Shown here piece after piece: positions 8,703 through 19,408 of a stretch of DNA of 64,000 nt. Position 1 is the first letter of the stretch. Every line of letters begins with the position of its first letter. The stretch is from Nematopogon swammerdamellus (Eukaryota; Arthropoda; Insecta; Lepidoptera; Adelidae): positions 18,935,741 through 18,999,740 of the forward strand of contig OX336348.1 of assembly GCA_946902875.1 (NCBI GenBank), given 5' to 3'. The position numbers and the translations under genes were made by a program. A model generated the notes under the pieces. It saw nothing but the letters and a program-made list of their open reading frames with translations. It was not told the origin of the DNA and did no database searches.

Positions 8703-11003
8703 TTTAGAGTCTAACATGACGCCCAGGTCCCTCACCAGATCCGTGCGCTGCAACGCGATCCTGTTGAGCCTGTACGTGTGAATGACCCGCTGTCTGCGCC
8801 TGCTGAACGTGATGACCTGACATTTTTGTACATGAAGATCGAGACAGTTGCGCTCGCAGTACTCCGACAGCCTGTCGAGATCCCCCTGCAGCCTGTCGCA
8901 GTCCGACTCCCGCTCGATCGTCATATAAACCTTCATATCGTCAGCGTACAGCAGGAACAGGGCGAAACGGAAACAGCGCGGGATGTCGTACAGGCATGCG
9001 TTGAAGAGCAAGGGACCCAGGTGCGATCCCTGCGGGACACCTGAGGGGATTGTGACAAAGTCAGAACGGAATGCACCGATTCGTACTGCCTGTGAGCGGT
9101 TTCCTAGATAGGACACGAACCATCTAAGGAGGCTTCCATGAATACCGAGTTCAGCGAGTTTACGGGTGAGAATATCGTGATTGATCCTGTCAAAGCATTT
9201 CGCGTAATCCGTGTACACCGCGTCCACCTGCACCCGCTCGTCCATCTTGGCAGCGACGTAGTCCACAAACACGGCTAAATTGGTCGTTACCGATCGACCG
9301 CGCATGAAACCGTGCTGTGCCGTCGTAATGCTGGATGAGATGAGCGGGTACACCTGGTCGTACACGACCCGCTCAAATAACTTGCTAAAGACGGACAGGA
9401 TCGACACTGGCCTATAATTCTCCACTCGATGCCTCGGTCCGCTCTTGTGTATCGGCACCAAGAAAGCCTCCTTCCATTTGAGTGGAAAAATTCCGGCCTC
9501 GATTGATCGTCCGAATATGACACTCAAGGGCTCCGACAGCTGGTGAGCGCACATTTTGGCGAAGGAAGGCGGTATGTTGTCGCTGCCGGGGCCCTTGTTG
9601 ATGTCCAAAGAGTTTAGGTATTTTAAAACCAGTTGTTTGCGAGTATCAATGGAGCTTTGAACTTCATGTGTTATGTGACTATTAATGACCGGGTTTGCGT
9701 TTGCTGGCGGTGAGGCAGTAGAGTACACAGAATAAAAATACCTGGAGAATGATTGGCAGATCTCGGGACCGTCGCTCGCCTCCACCGAGCCGTGGGTGAC
9801 TCGGCAGGGTATCGTGTTAGTTCCTCGTTGAGATTTAGCGTAACTCCAGAATACTTTAGGGTTAGTTTTAATCTGGGTCTCAGTCGTGGTGACGTAATGT
9901 TTCCAGCACTCATCCTGCACCTTCTTCTGTCTAGCGCGAAGCAGCGAAAACGTGTCGTAGTCGGTCTCTCGTTTGTAACGTTTGTACCTACGGTGATACC
10001 TGGATTTCTCCTTGATGATCTCTAATAGGGCGGGTGAGAACCACCGTGGATACACGCCCTCCTTCCGGATACGACTCGGTACGTATAGCTCGATAACCTG
10101 ATGTAATGTATCGTAAAATGAATTAACCGCCTCGTCAACTGTTCCTGAAGCCAAGCGAGACCAGTCTATCTGTAACAGGTATGACTGTATTTTGGTGTAA
10201 TCTGCTTTTCCATAGCAGTATGTGCGGACGGGCGGCTCGCGGAGCGGGGAGCAGCGCACGTCAGGTAGGTTAACTTCTAGTGCCGGATGGTGGGGCATGT
10301 CCTCGCGGAGTAGCGGCCGCTCCGCGCGCCGCACCTCCGCCGCGCTCGTGCTAAGTACCAAATCGAGCATTCTGCCATTGTCGTTCATAATGTCATTATA
10401 CTGACCCAGACCCGAAATTGATAAAGAGTCGACGAATGCAGATCTTGTATCATTCAACGTACCTGCGGCCGATAGCCGACCCGCGCCCGGATGTCTCGCC
10501 CAGTCTAAACCTCGCAGGTTAAAATCTCCTGCGATTATTACGTCATCGTCAGGAAATTTCGATCGCAAGCTATAAATGAAATTTGTGAAATGTTGTAACA
10601 TTGCATCGTTGGATGGCGGCGGTAGGTACGCGCAGACTACGTGAATGTCGCGCGTGGATTTCAGTGCGCCTGCACTCAGCGACACCCACACCGCGTTATA
10701 CGGCGGTGCGCCGCCGACGCCGGTCGGCTGTGCGGGGAACTCTCGGCGGCGGGCGGCGAGCGACCGCCGCGTGCACACCATCACACCTCCCCCCTTCTGC
10801 TGTCGTGTGATGGCTGCGTCTCGGTCGCACCTGTGTACATCGTAGCGAGCGTCAACTATCTCCGAGTCCATCACTCCGTCGACCAACCAAGTTTCGGTTA
10901 TTAATAAAACTTCGTATTCGCTAGAAAGTACGTTTTGTTTGAATTCGACTAACTTGCCTCTGATGCTGCGAGTGTTTTGTAAGTACATACTAAGAGTAGC
11001 CAT
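8703..11003 (-). pseudogene. E1 ORF2: apurinic-like endonuclease and reverse transcriptase, cut by BEL1
   Basis: The frame encodes the enzyme for target-primed reverse transcription. Starting at the ATG at 11003, the endonuclease domain shows YLQNTRSIRGK, LLITETWL and AGDFNLRGLDW (residues 1 to about 240). The reverse transcriptase shows GSDNIPPSFAKM, YRPVSILSVFSKLFERV, YTDYAKCFDRINHDIL, SGVPQGSHLGPLLF and the catalytic YADDMKVY (about residues 460-700). The frame is open until BEL1 interrupts it after VMLDSKL, and it continues at 2390. About 767 residues lie here. The Jockey/CR1-type layout is clear, and it is a close relative of the E2 ORF2 at 52.8-55.8 kb. Confidence 0.9.
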
Positions 11004-11468
11004 TGATAAGTGAGATTAGGGTGCAAACTGTGCTAATTATTGTGTGTTGAATTAATAATAATTTCTCATAATTGATTATTACAGCCGACGTGCTCGTGGT
11101 GCATGTGCATAGATCTATTGTGATTATTATATTGTGAGTTGTGTTCATTGTAGTATAGTGTTGTGTGATGTGTAAATGAATGTATATATTAGATGTATTA
11201 TATTTTAAATGTAAAATATTTGTGTTATGAAAATGAATGTGAGATTGTGTGATGTGTGCGTGCATATGCATTTGTGTGGTATGTGTGTGTGATGCTTGTT
11301 GCTCCAAATGTGTTATAATTCTAGGTATGACGCTAAACATTTTAAATATACAAAATACTATGAGGTTAACAGGTAATAACGATTCTAGCGATCGCGATGC
11401 AAACAAAAACAAAATTATGAGTAATACAAAAATGATGATCGAACAAAATTTTAATCGACAAAAGTACA
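11004..11468 (-). other. E1 linker between ORF1 and ORF2
   Basis: About 465 AT- and TG-rich bases separate the ORF1 stop from the ORF2 ATG. The open frame seen across it on the minus strand has low-complexity His/Thr/Ile-rich content and no domain, so it is treated as non-coding. Confidence 0.6.
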
Positions 11469-12700
11469 TTACACTTTCGTGGTTTTCGCCAAGCCCGAGA
11501 TGTCCGCTTCGCTCCTTATTTGTACCGCGTTGGACTAGTCGGATCTGCGTGCGTAGATCTTGGTGTATGATGTCCAGCAGTAGCGGAACCCCAGCTCCTT
11601 GCACGCGGCGCGGGCCTTCGAGAAGAGAATCTTCTTTGTCGGCGTCAAGTGATCGTTAATGTATATTTGTCTCTTGTCTCCAGGAATGCCTACATCCTGT
11701 GTGGTGTGGTGACGCCGCGTCGTTTGCGCACAGCCCTCAGTATGTCTTCCTTGAGCGCTCTTGTGTAGAACTTGACGACGATTGGCTTGGGCCGTCCGCC
11801 GCCGCCGGTCGCCGCCGCCGCCGCTACCGGGCGCGGTGCGACGCGGGTCACGAACTCGATGTCGTCTCTCTTTACAGCAACTCCTGATTTGTTTGCGAGC
11901 TCGATGATCAAGTCGGGCAGTACTTCCGCATTTCTCTCGGGAACGCCGAAAATTTCTAAGTTTTTGGCCCTGGCTCGCTGCTCACCCTCGTCGATCTGGG
12001 ACGTCATCGAGGTGATTGTGGCTGCCTGTGAGTCGATCACCTTGCTTAGCTTCCCCTTGTCGTCCTCGAGACGCTTTGTGCGAATTTCCAGGTCCGTGAT
12101 AATCTTCTTTGTGGCGTCGTGCTCCCCGTGGAGGAAGTCCAAGGACTTGGTGAGCTCCTCGTTTTGCTTCTGTAGTGCACCACACGTTCCCTTGTAAACT
12201 GTCACGATTTTGGCGAGCCGCTCAATCTCCGATCTGAGGCTCTGAGCCGACTCGCGGTGCTCATGGGCGGCCTTATCCATCTCTGATTTAATTAGATCAT
12301 AGTACATCCTTGGTATATTTTCAGCGGGAATACCATCCTTGAGTGACTCCGCGATCGTCTGTCCGCGTTTTCCCGCCGCTGCCTTCCCCTTATCCTTTTC
12401 TGGACTGCCGGCTGGTGTAGAGGATGGCGTGCTGTACGGCGTCCCGGTCGGAGACAACGCGGGGGCAATCGGGCCGCTCTTTGACTTAGTAGGGCCCGGG
12501 CTGTTAAAATTTCCGGCATGCATGCGCTTGTTGGAAACGCACACCAAGCACACCCACCGCTCTCTCGCTCCCTTCGTCCGACGTCCCGGCAGACTCGCGC
12601 AATCTAGGTGGTATTTCGCTTTGCATACGCTGCATGCAATTAACTCCTCCCCCTCCAGGTCGTTCGAGCAGGCGCCGCAGGTATCCATGTTAGGATCCAT
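11469..12700 (-). pseudogene. E1 ORF1: PHD finger, coiled coil and FP25K-like protein, broken
   Basis: This is the putative RNA-binding ORF1 protein of E1. From the ATG at 12700 it has a PHD-type Cys/His cluster (CGACSNDLEGEELIACSVCK, then HLDC and WVCLVC; residues 1-60), a Ser/Pro/Gly linker, a coiled coil of about residues 150-255 rich in Glu/Lys/Leu, and then RAKNLEIFGVPE, which starts a domain resembling baculovirus FP25K. The frame is lost near 11690-11700 by a small indel. The FP25K-like C-terminus continues in another frame (INDHLTPTKKILFSKAR) to a stop at 11469, but that frame also holds a TAG at 11534-11536. The element is therefore dead. Confidence 0.85.
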
Positions 12701-13240
12701 GCAAGCGCAATACTTTCAAGCAACACCAAAGGCGAGCAAGCAAGCAAGCAACAAGCAAACAAGCAAGCGGACTGCCACGACAGTAAGACGATCGAGCTAA
12801 GCAAATAATGGCAGGAATAATGGTAGCAGATGCAAACATTCGAAGCGTTATTTGTAGGTAGCTGATTTGTAGGTAGTGATAAGAAAACAACGTCGTTCGG
12901 CTAGTGCAGCAGACGGGCCGTCGTCGTCGCGTCGTCGACGTCCGAGTCAGCGCGGCGTGAGTTGGGTACGTACGTCCGTTCGATGCGCGCGACCTCCCCG
13001 CCCCGCTCCGCTCTGCTCCGCTCCACACCGCAGGCAGCTCCGAGCGTAGGTGTGAGCCCGTGGATGTAGTGGTGCCTTGGTGTGATAGACGGTGTGGACT
13101 CACGCGCCGAAGTCGTCTCTCTCTCGTTACTACTCGGCGTGCTGGTGCGATAGGGACAGCCTTCGGGCCGTGTAGCTTATTATGAGCGACCCGAGCGGCA
13201 CACGTCTGCTCAGCCTGACGTCTCGGACGTTTATATGTAA
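12701..13240 (-). other. E1 5' leader, GC-rich
   Basis: Upstream of ORF1 on the minus strand. It contains a short CAAG/GCAAG microsatellite (about 12730-12770) and a GC-rich, CpG-containing segment (about 12895-13225). Its boundary with the plus-strand LINE is near 13235-13245. Confidence 0.5.
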
Positions 13241-13245
13241 AGAGT

Positions 13246-14284
13246 GTGAAGAATATACCATATGCAAAGAGTGTGAAGAATCTTGGGCTCCATGTAGATG
13301 AGAATCTCTCGTGGCAACAACATGTCGGTCAGGTCAGTAAGAAAGTATACAGCAGCTTACTCTCTCTTCGAAAAATGAATATCTGCTGCCATCGGGAGTT
13401 CAAAAACAAATGGCGCAGGCATATATTCTGCCGCTGTTAGACTATGCGGACACTTGCTATTTAGACCTAAAAAGTGAATTTGTAGATAAACTTGAACGCA
13501 TGCAAAATGCATGTATACGCTACATCTACAACCTGAGGAAATACGATCATGTGTCTCATTATCGCAGGGAACTGGGGTGGTTAAAGATTAGAGAAAGACG
13601 TAATGCACACGTCTTACATCTACTGTACAAAACGCTGCATAATCCAAATATACCCTTATACTTGCGTGAAATGTTCGAACCTCTCTGAAGTTACGGCGTA
13701 TGTCTCAGATCAACCAGCTCCCGTCTACTGTTAATACCAAAGCATAACACAGAGTATATGTCTCGCTCCTTCACTGTGCAAGCAGCGCGTTTGTGGAACG
13801 CCTTACCTGAGAGGTTAACTTTTATAACTTAAGTTAAGCTTAACTTCCTAGTCTGGAAATCTTCAAAAAGCAGCTGAAAGAATGTTACCTACTTAAACAT
13901 ATGTAAACATGTTATTATTACTTATTTATTATTATAATTATTTTTGTTTTCTAATTGTTAATATTATCTGGTAATGTTTTGGTTTTATACCATTTTGTTT
14001 TTGTCATCTGTCATTCATTCGTAGTTATTCGTCATTATATACATATTTGTAATTCATCACATGTTGGTTGTTCTGTATCTTTTATTTTTCCTATGTACTA
14101 GCTACCATATTGTAAATTTGTATTCATTTGCTGTAACACCAATAGGGGGAGAGGAGGAGATTAACTTAAGGTAAAATGCCCTCCTATTGGATGAAATTAA
14201 ATTTAATATGTAAATTAATTTATTAAAAAAATGTAGCAACAATGCATAATGATTTCATCCAATAAACGGTTATTTATTTATTTA
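13246..14284 (+). pseudogene. Plus-strand LINE: RT C-terminal region and 3' UTR, right half of the element split by E1
   Basis: The frame begins IPYAKSVKNLGLHVDENLSW, the region after the RT palm, then shifts frame near 13400 and continues LLDYADTCYLDLKSEFVDKLERMQ and RKYDHVSHYRRELGW. Beyond the stop at about 13688 more coding-like sequence follows (QAARLWNALPERL) before the frame is lost. The 3' UTR is AT-rich and ends with AATAAA and a TTAT run (14263-14284). A 23-base near-duplication (ATGtAAAGAGTGTGAAGAAT) at the left edge marks where E1 entered. It is the same family as the minus-strand copy at 15992-16942. Confidence 0.75.
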
Positions 14285-15280
14285 TATGCGTGATTTATAT
14301 TAAGCTCGTCCCATTCGTTTCAAAATGGCGGCCGTTTAAATTTGAAAAAAAAAAGCTTCATGAGATACCTACGTGAACCGCGTCGTTGAATAAAGTAACC
14401 GAGCTCCTCCATCCTTCCATAGATTATTGACTTTTACTTGGCTTTGAAAAAAAAACACACGAAAGAACATATCTGCCTTCTATTTTGGAACTTTATACTA
14501 ATTAAATTAAATACGTAATCACATGGATTATTATATAAATATTCGGAAAAAAATATGAAAATATGACTTAGCACGTTCTGAAATCTGCCACCACCGGCGC
14601 TCCCGGTTAAAATATTGCAAAAATGCCAATTATCTGTGGAATCCTAGACCGCTCACGATTCTTGTCTCCTTATTTGAGTGAGATTTGCAAATTAAAACGC
14701 AACAGTTGACTATTTTGGCTGCATTTTAGGAATAAAACAAATAAATTGATCCCTCTGCATCGCGCGACGAAGCACGGCCGATCACTGCCGATCGGAGCCG
14801 AACGCGGTTCTTGGCGCTCACCAACGAAGCTTCACCTCACCAACGCTCACCTTCTCTCTATATAGGAGCGCAGCGACGTAATACAAACTCTTTGATGTTA
14901 AGTATGATATATCAGACGTAAGTTCATCATATTTTATTTATATCTTTCTTAATTTAGTTTTAAATTATTTTTTGAGCAAGTATTGAATTGATCGATATCC
15001 GCAACGACGATAAGTCACTTCACCATTCATATTGCTCATTCGCAATCTATCGATACACAACGGATACGCATATTTAGTTTTACATGTGAAAAGAAAAAAT
15101 CGCAAGTAGAATATCCGAACAATATTTAAAATTTAAAAACATTCAGGCATATTTTGGTTCATAGTAATGAGATGGTAATTTAAATTTATTGCCTAAATAA
15201 ATGGCAATTCAACGTCCAGGCTATTTGTCAGCGGCGCCATCTACATTTAAGACAGGATTTTGAGCTTTTTCCGAGTAACG
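14285..15280. other. AT-rich intergenic stretch, no gene seen
   Basis: No supported open frame. A TATATA box-like sequence (about 14858-14863) with a GC-containing downstream flank is the only promoter-like feature, and nothing coding follows it. One 'aaaatggcggcc' motif near 14323 is shared with the 109-bp satellite further on. Confidence 0.4.
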
Positions 15281-15991
15281 TTTTTTTAGTATGGGGTTGT
15301 CAGTCCTCTTGCATACTTTCGTCCATGGATACAATATAGAATACATATGAGATCTTCGTCTTCTTCTCTCTCTACTTCTATAAAAGGGAACGTCTGTCCA
15401 TATGTTGTTTGAGGTAAATCCGGAAACACTGAACGATTTTTATCTGGTTTGCACCAATGTAAAGATAGTTGTTGAAGCTGATTATAGGCTATATAAAATT
15501 TTTTCCGCTTGACTTTTGTTTATTGTATAATTTCATCCACAGGTAGGTAGGTAACCTACGCTTGGACATGTCCAAAATTCCGCCAGTTCTAAATTCAATG
15601 CGAAGAACTAACAAACAAACAACCTTCCCAAGTCACAATGTTTTGTTAGTACTTAAGGCCGATCGATTTTTTTCCTGTATTACTTATGTTTGAGTTAGCC
15701 TAGTTAACAAACACCGACAACAATTTCACATAGGTATTGAATTGATACTACTGTCGACATCTAGTTGTATCAACGGGTACTAAACATCGAGGCACGATTT
15801 CTAATATGGCGATTCAGTCCTCTTGTATCTCCACCAACGCAAGGCAACAGACCATTGGACACTAAATTCCGTTAATACTAATACTTTATTTGATACTGCT
15901 CAACCCTAAGGTTATTTAGTGTGATGGTATATAGCCTATAGTGAGCCTCAAGATCTGCTCTTTACATTGGTGCAAACCGCATCAAAAACTG
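15281..15991. repeat. Tandem repeat with ~570-bp unit, first part (inverted partial unit, then direct unit)
   Basis: Units contain landmark strings CTTGGACATGTC, TTTGTTAGTACTTAA, GTTAACAAACACCGAC and GATGGTATATAGCC. The same unit recurs at 16950-17640 and 33615-34395. Between about 15365 and 15510 part of the unit is present in the opposite orientation (GGGAACGTCTGT, TTTGCACCAATGTAAAG), so the array begins with an inverted partial copy. It is broken by a LINE at 15992-16942. Confidence 0.65.
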
Positions 15992-16942
15992 ATAGATAGA
16001 TAGAAATACTTTATTGCTCCAAAAAACATTTAACATAAACACACAATAAGAAATTTACGTGAGGGGCAAAGGCGGACTTATCCCTTACAGGGATTTCTCC
16101 CAGTCAACCTTTGGATGTTTGAGAGTCGTATGTTGCGAGATATAAGTAGGTAGTAGCAAAATACTTGAGTGTGGGAATGTAAAATATAATATAAGGAAAA
16201 TAACTATAATATACTATAATATACACTACATATAAGTACATACTAGTTAATTAAACGCATAAATTACTATTTACAGATTAAATTAAATACATATGAATTA
16301 CAATTTATATAATACATAATACCTAAATATATACATACATACTTGTCCATTCAGAATTAAAGGATTTTTTAGCTTTTGACTTCACACTGACGGAGATAGT
16401 ACAACTTTAAGTGTTTTTTGAATAACGGAAGCGACTTGCAGTGCCGTATACAGTGAGGTAGTAGATTCCACAGCCGAGCTGCGTGCACAGAAAAGGAGTT
16501 TGTGTAATATCCAGTTTTGTGAGTGGAAATGGCTAAGATATTATCATCACTTGACCGAAGCCTTACACCGTGGGAAGATAAGTACTGAAAACGCGAAGAT
16601 AGGTACTCGGGAGCAGAAGGGTTGTTGATACAAGAATAAAGAAGGCCAAGAATGTGGGAATTTCTGCGGAGACGGATTGGGAGCCACTTGAGACGTCTGC
16701 GGTATTGTGAAACATGGTCGTACTTACGTAAACCGAAAATGAAGCGTATACACATGTTTTTCAGACGCTCAAGCTTGTCCAGGAGTTCCTCAGTAACGTC
16801 CAGGCAACACACATCCGCATAATCAAGGATGGGGAGAAGCAGAGATTGTGCTAAAATTGTCTTTGTGGAGGTCGGAAGAAGGTTCTGCAGCCGCCTCAGG
16901 GAGTGCGCCGCAGTATAGACTTTTCGACTGACTGACTTTTCG
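15992..16942 (-). mobile_element. 5'-truncated LINE inserted in the 570-bp repeat
   Basis: The insert is flanked by AAAACTG (15985-15991 and 16943-16949), a plausible 7-bp target duplication, and the flanking repeat joins up if the insert is ignored. The 3' end is on the left with a (GATA)n-type tail. It carries only the C-terminal portion of a LINE reverse transcriptase, so it was truncated on insertion. Confidence 0.8.
16369..16920 (-). pseudogene. LINE RT C-terminal region
   Basis: The frame reads LDYADVCCLDVTEELLDKLERL, then RKYDHVSQYRRRLKWLPIR and AARLWNLLPHCIR, ending at a stop at 16369. The same order of motifs occurs in the plus-strand element at 13410-13800, so both belong to one LINE family. 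Neither an RT catalytic motif nor an endonuclease is present. The protein cannot function alone. Confidence 0.75.
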
Positions 16943-17640
16943 AAAACTGTTCAGTGGTTCCGGAGTTTACCCCAAACATACATAAATACATATATCGTAC
17001 ATACAGACAGACGTTCCCTTTTAGAAGAAGTAGAGAAGTAGAGATATAGATAGAGATAGAGATTTGATCCATAGGTAGGTAACCCACGCTTGGACTTGGA
17101 CATGTTGAAAATCCCGCCAGTTCTAAATTCTAAGTGAAGATCTGACAAACCATCTTCCCCAGTCACAATGTTTTGTTAGTACTTAACGCCATCTATCAAT
17201 GTTTTCCTGTATTACTTATGTTTGAGTTAGCCTAGTTAACAAACACCGACAAAAATTTCACATAGTTATTGAATTGATACTACTGTCGACATCTAGTTGT
17301 AACAGCGGTACTAAACATCGAGGCACGATTTCTAGTAATATGGTGATTGTCAGTCCTTTTGTACCTCCACCAACGCAAGGCAACAGACTGCCCACACCAT
17401 CTATTACGACAATTCAACACAAAATTCCGTTCATACAATACTTTATTTGACACTGCTCAACCCTAAGGCTATTTAGTGTGATGGTATATAGCCTATAGTG
17501 ATCCCCAAGAACTTGTCGAAAATTCCGCCAGTTCTAAATTCAATGCGAAGATCAACAAACAATCTTCCCAAGTCACAATGCTTTCTTAGTACTTAACGCC
17601 ATCTATCGATTTTTTTCCTGTATTACTTATGTTTGAGTTG
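16943..17640. repeat. Tandem repeat with ~570-bp unit, second part
   Basis: The unit resumes at TTCAGTGGTTCCGGAG after the LINE and runs through CTTGGACATGTTG (about 17093). A partial unit restarts at about 17510 (CTTGTCGAAAATTCCGCC). Subtracting the LINE, the spacing to the matching string at 15573 is about 569 bases. Confidence 0.65.
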
Positions 17641-17644
17641 ATGT

Positions 17645-17827
17645 TGACCAGGGTGCAACCCCTCCCTCGATACCATACTGTGGGATTTCGATGATGGAGC
17701 CAAGGATGCACCCTAGACAGGTCTACAAGGGCTTGAAGACGTTGGACACTTCGAAGAGTAGTGGTCCTGATGGCATTCCAGCCATAGTGCTCAAGATTTG
17801 TGCCCCTGAGTTGACACCATTGTCCAC
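17645..17827 (+). pseudogene. LINE RT N-terminal fragment
   Basis: The frame reads QVYKGLKTLDTSKSSGPDGI followed by PAIVLKICAPEL, the first RT motif of non-LTR elements ('K.SGPDGIP'). It ends where the foldback element at 17828 begins. It resembles the N-terminal neighbour of the plus-strand LINEs at 25281 and 45.0 kb, but no shared stretch is available to prove it. Confidence 0.65.
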
Positions 17828-18261
17828 AATTGGAAAATGACTCTCTGCCTATTTCAAGAATAAAATTGAGCTGCCTATTTCAAGAATAAAATTCATCGAA
17901 ATTCAACGTTTTTCACGCCTATTTTCGCCACGGTGCACGTTCCACGGTCAAATCCATGTGGTCAAATCCACATCCAATTACAAATCCAATTTCAAAATGT
18001 GGAATAGGATGGGAGTTTTGCGTACTCACGATCGCAGACGGAGCCTCTCCAACCTTGAATTCCGTGATTGCGTTGCTGGTGGTCCTGTGCTGTTGGTGCG
18101 TAGCCAAATTACCGCGCTTTTCTTCTTAGGGACGTCCCTGATTATGCCCTCCGTCGAGGCGCACCGTGGCGAAAATAGGCGTGAAAAACGTTGAATTTCG
18201 ATGAATTTTATTCTTGAAATAGGCAGCTCGATGAAGAATCGCAGAGTGTCATTTTCCAATT
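17828..18261. mobile_element. Foldback MITE with ~100-bp inverted ends
   Basis: The ends AATTGGAAAATGAC...CACGGTGC and their reverse complement lie at 17828-17935 and 18165-18261. The left arm carries an extra partial copy of CCTATTTCAAGAATAAAATT. The central 230 bases have no gene. The termini and target duplication could not be fixed, so the superfamily is unknown. Confidence 0.7.
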
Positions 18262-18348
18262 AGAATAACGGTCGAATGTGTCAGTGTTCAAGGCTGGTTC
18301 GTTTCTTGAGTGCATCGCGAGTAAGAGAGAAGGAAACTAGGAAACGGA

Positions 18349-18725
18349 TCAGTTAGAAAGGGACACCACTGTGCTGTGTCGATGAGTTGCAGTTTTTGAT
18401 GATATAAATTTTACCACTGGCCGACGGAGGGTTGTTTGAGCGGTCTTGACCGTAACAACGCGAACAACTCCGTCTGGACCAGGATGTAGTTCTATTATTC
18501 TACCCAATCTCCAACGTAGTGGCGGAAGATCTTCGTCCTTCAGAACGACTAGATCGTCCACCTTAAGATTTTCCCCTGAATATGTCTATTTACCCCTCTG
18601 TTGGAGATTGTGCAGGTACTCAGATTGCCACCGCCTCCAGAAATGCTGACTAAGACGCTGAGTCAGCTGCCAACGCGTGACTCTGTGAGGGGAGGACTCA
18701 CCAAGCATACATACGGGAGTGGCAA
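18349..18725 (-). pseudogene. BEL/Pao pol C-terminal fragment (DUF5641-type)
   Basis: The minus-strand frame contains VDDLVVLKDEDLPPLRWRLG, then RVVTVKTAQTTLRRPVVKF, the end of BEL polyproteins. Upstream on the minus strand (about 18600-18725) is WRRWQSEYLHNLQQR in a shifted frame. It is a remnant of a separate BEL copy, with no integrase core or LTR visible. Confidence 0.8.
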
Positions 18726-18861
18726 CCGTCGAGCGCTATTATATGGGAAAATTAGCCGCGTCTTAGTGCATTATGCTCTTACAATATAATAGTCTGCGGG
18801 ATCGAACGTCAGTGCACATGTGACTTGGGGACAAAGAACACGTATATGTGCACTACGCAAA

Positions 18862-18941
18862 ATGGCGAGTTGTGCAGTTCGTACGTGTCGAAAGAGCTCA
18901 AGATCATCAGGAATAACAAAAGATGGCGTAACCTTTCATAG
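18862..18941 (+). CDS. THAP zinc-finger first exon (partial gene)
   Basis: From the ATG at 18862 the frame encodes a 27-residue start beginning MASCAVRTCRKSS and ending GVTFHR. This is the N-terminus of a THAP domain: Cys-X4-Cys near the start and the FHR that precedes the usual F-P. It is followed at once by a consensus splice donor GTAAGT (18942-18947), exactly where THAP genes often have their first intron. The second Cys/His pair and AVPTF box would lie in the next exon, which I cannot find in the following 500 bases. THAP domains occur in host DNA-binding proteins and in P-element-type transposases, so either origin is possible. It is in an array of repeats and may be an orphan exon. Confidence 0.6.
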
Positions 18942-18947
18942 GTAAGT
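18942..18947 (+). promoter_or_regulatory. Consensus 5' splice donor of the THAP exon
   Basis: AG|GTAAGT directly follows the FHR codons. The exon-intron phase leaves the Arg codon split as AG|G. Confidence 0.55.
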
Positions 18948-19094
18948 CATTTTAATGACAATACAACGCTTAAAACGTGAAAAATACAATAATTCCGCGA
19001 GTTAGGAGCACGACTGCGCGCCATACCGGGCGCGTACACATGATATGCAAATTTGACAGACTGAAAAGAAATTTGAAATCAATTATTGTATACG

Positions 19095-19230
19095 GGGATG
19101 TTGTTTATAATAAATGCGATGTTGTTTATCATAAATGCGAAAGTATATTTGTTTGTTTATTTGTTTGCTATCATGTTGTTTATCATAAATGCGAAAGTAT
19201 ATTTGTTTGTTTATTTGTTTGCTTGTTTTT
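19095..19230. repeat. Short tandem repeat, ~55-bp unit
   Basis: Two and a half copies of TGTTGTTTATCATAAATGCG followed by AAAGTATATTTGTTTGTTTATTTGTTTGC. Confidence 0.7.
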
Positions 19231-19408
19231 TTTTAAGTGAAAATTTCTTTAGCGGTGCTTGGCACTTTTTTAGGTGGGTATAAAATTTATAACTCGAAAT
19301 CGCGACATCGCGTCAGCGTCATTTTTAAAATGAAACCTTAAGTCATTGCATTAAGGGTTAAGTTAGAGTGGCACGGGATCTGCCGGCACACCCGGAGTGC
19401 AACTGTTA

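Larger units (their letters stand above)
1498..13240 (-). mobile_element. E1: two-ORF non-LTR retrotransposon, interrupted by BEL1
   Basis: On the minus strand the order is a GC-rich 5' leader (about 13240-12701), ORF1 (12700-11469), a TG-rich linker, ORF2 (11003-8703), the BEL1 insertion (8697-2396), the rest of ORF2 (2390-1820) and a 3' UTR. The 3' end is a (TTTA)n/(AAAT)n run at 1498-1529. The 3' UTR holds a GT-rich tract (about 1680-1810). Two ORFs with a PHD/FP25K-like ORF1 and an endonuclease-RT ORF2 fit the CR1/Jockey group; I cannot name the family. E1 lies inside a plus-strand LINE. The 5' boundary is approximate. Confidence 0.8.

Noticed and set aside
14855..14900. Pol II promoter at TATATAGGAGCGC
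   Set aside because: A TATA-like string only; no open frame or initiator evidence downstream.
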